This document shows positions 22,813 to 23,681 of a stretch of DNA of 23,681 nucleotides, in pieces. Where the stretch lies: positions 1-23,681 of the forward strand of contig JAGLQQ010000191.1 of assembly GCA_023136735.1 (NCBI GenBank), read 5' to 3'. The notes beneath the pieces were generated by a model. That model worked only from the letters and a program-made list of their open reading frames with translations, ran no database searches and was not told the origin of the DNA. This DNA is from Candidatus Omnitrophota bacterium. Its GTDB lineage: Bacteria > Omnitrophota > Gorgyraeia > B26-G9. Position 1 is the first letter of the stretch, and each line of letters begins with the position of its first letter. A program made the position numbers and the translations under genes.

Positions 22813-23670
22813 ATGTCCTACTGGGAATCTTTTAGCCCATATGTATCAGTCTCGAAAAAAAGAGCAAAGACAGAAAAGAAGCTAAAAGCACTTAGAAAAA
22901 AAAACTCGAACCTCAAACCTGTTTTCATTAAAGGGACAACTATTGCCAAAACATGGTGGGGAAAATCCTGGAACATCAACCTGGAGAGCTACGCGGATTA
23001 TTCTAACCGAATTGGACGGGGCAGGAGCTATGTACGAAATAATGCTGTGCTGGATTTACAAATTAAATCAGGAATTATTGAATCATTAGTTCAAGGAACC
23101 CGCAATACTCCTTACAAAGTTAAGGTCAAAATAAAAGCACTTAAAAAGGATACCTGGAAAAACATAAAAAAGGCCTGTCAAGGAGAATTCGATTCTCTGC
23201 AGGAACTTTTCGAAGGCAAATTTCCAAAATCGCTCTCAGAGATATTTACCAATAAAAAATCAGGATTATTCCCCTCCCCGCGAGAAATCTCTTTTGACTG
23301 CAGCTGTCCTGATTGGGCGGATATGTGCAAACATGTTGCCGCCACTTTATATGGAATTGGAGCAAGATTAGATTTAAAACCTGAATTATTTTTTGAATTA
23401 AGAGATGTAAAAATGAAAGATTTGGTAACAGGAGTCCTTAAAAAAAAGGCGGACGATCTCCTCCAAAAAGCAAAGAAAAAAACCTCAAGAATTATTGCTG
23501 ATACGGATATATCTGAAATATTTGGGATTGATATAGGAAGCGAATCCACTCCTCGTAAAAAACCGAAGAAAAAAACCCTTAAAAAAACAGTCAAAAAAAC
23601 TCAAACAAAAAAGAAGGTAAAAATCTTTAACCAGAAAAAGCAACATACAGTTAAGAGCCCCAAATCCTAG
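22813..23670 (+). CDS. SWIM zinc-finger protein, partner of the SNF2 ATPase
   Basis: This 285-residue protein has a SWIM zinc finger Cys163-x-Cys165-x6-Cys172-x-His174 (FDCSCPDWADMCKHVAATLYGIG, shown here as CSCPDWADMCKH plus the following helix). SWIM fingers bind DNA or protein and are repeatedly found next to bacterial SNF2 genes. The N-terminal KTWWGKSWN (46-54) and RGRSYVRNNAV (69-79) are typical of this SWIM family. Residues 246-285 form a Lys-rich, histone-H1-like tail that should bind DNA nonspecifically. AAGGA sits 7 nt before the ATG. The SNF2 protein has no visible zinc finger of its own, so this subunit could provide targeting. The gene is complete, ending 11 nt from the window edge. 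Confidence 0.92.
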   Translation: MSYWESFSPYVSVSKKRAKTEKKLKALRKKNSNLKPVFIKGTTIAKTWWGKSWNINLESYADYSNRIGRGRSYVRNNAVLDLQIKSGIIESLVQGTRNTPYKVKVKIKALKKDTWKNIKKACQGEFDSLQELFEGKFPKSLSEIFTNKKSGLFPSPREISFDCSCPDWADMCKHVAATLYGIGARLDLKPELFFELRDVKMKDLVTGVLKKKADDLLQKAKKKTSRIIADTDISEIFGIDIGSESTPRKKPKKKTLKKTVKKTQTKKKVKIFNQKKQHTVKSPKS

Positions 23671-23681
23671 ATAGAAAACAC

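Overview
The window reads as part of an uncultivated, AT-rich Gram-negative-type bacterium. I would place it near Candidatus Omnitrophota (former OP3). This rests on overall gene style: a short EF-Ts, two-subunit class I fumarase, a full queuosine-precursor set, lipoproteins, a DPGSGS/NoeA-like/sulfatase-like surface module, and palindrome-rich spacers. No rRNA is present to confirm it. Base composition varies strongly: one hand-counted line of the GH13 gene (1921-1980) is 29/60 G+C, and one in the sulfatase-like gene (18241-18300) is 12/60.

Left end (1-4150). A small lipoprotein gene on the minus strand has a good promoter, ribosome binding site and lipobox, but a one-base frame break separates its signal peptide from its body. 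Next comes a run of at least eight short perfect inverted repeats (813-1034). A broken 3' fragment of a sulfatase-like gene follows; its intact relative is at 18196-20016. An exported GH13_18-like glycoside phosphorylase/hydrolase gene (minus) follows, with a 24-bp tandem repeat just ahead of its start.

Translation block (4154-7531, minus). The order is promoter, structured leader, rpsB, tsf, pyrH, frr, tRNA-Lys(TTT), tRNA-Glu(TTC), intrinsic terminator. It looks like one transcription unit joining ribosome assembly, UMP supply, ribosome recycling and two tRNAs.

Long housekeeping operon (7592-16499, minus). From its promoter the order is lipoprotein N-acetylmuramoyl-alanine amidase, murI, queD, queC, queE, queF, fumarase alpha, fumarase beta, rph, rdgB, MsbA-like ABC exporter. 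Most junctions overlap by 4-8 nt or are about 30 nt apart. Together they cover peptidoglycan turnover and D-glutamate supply, preQ1 synthesis, the fumarate/malate step, RNA 3'-end processing, nucleotide-pool cleaning and lipid export.

Right end (16553-23670, plus). A tightly overlapping three-gene cassette encodes a small DPGSGS membrane protein, a NoeA-like protein with a methyltransferase domain and a kinase-like catalytic-loop fingerprint, and a membrane-anchored sulfatase/phosphotransferase-like enzyme. It probably modifies a surface polymer. The window ends with a SNF2-family ATPase and its SWIM zinc-finger partner. The surface cassette is the best candidate for an undescribed system.
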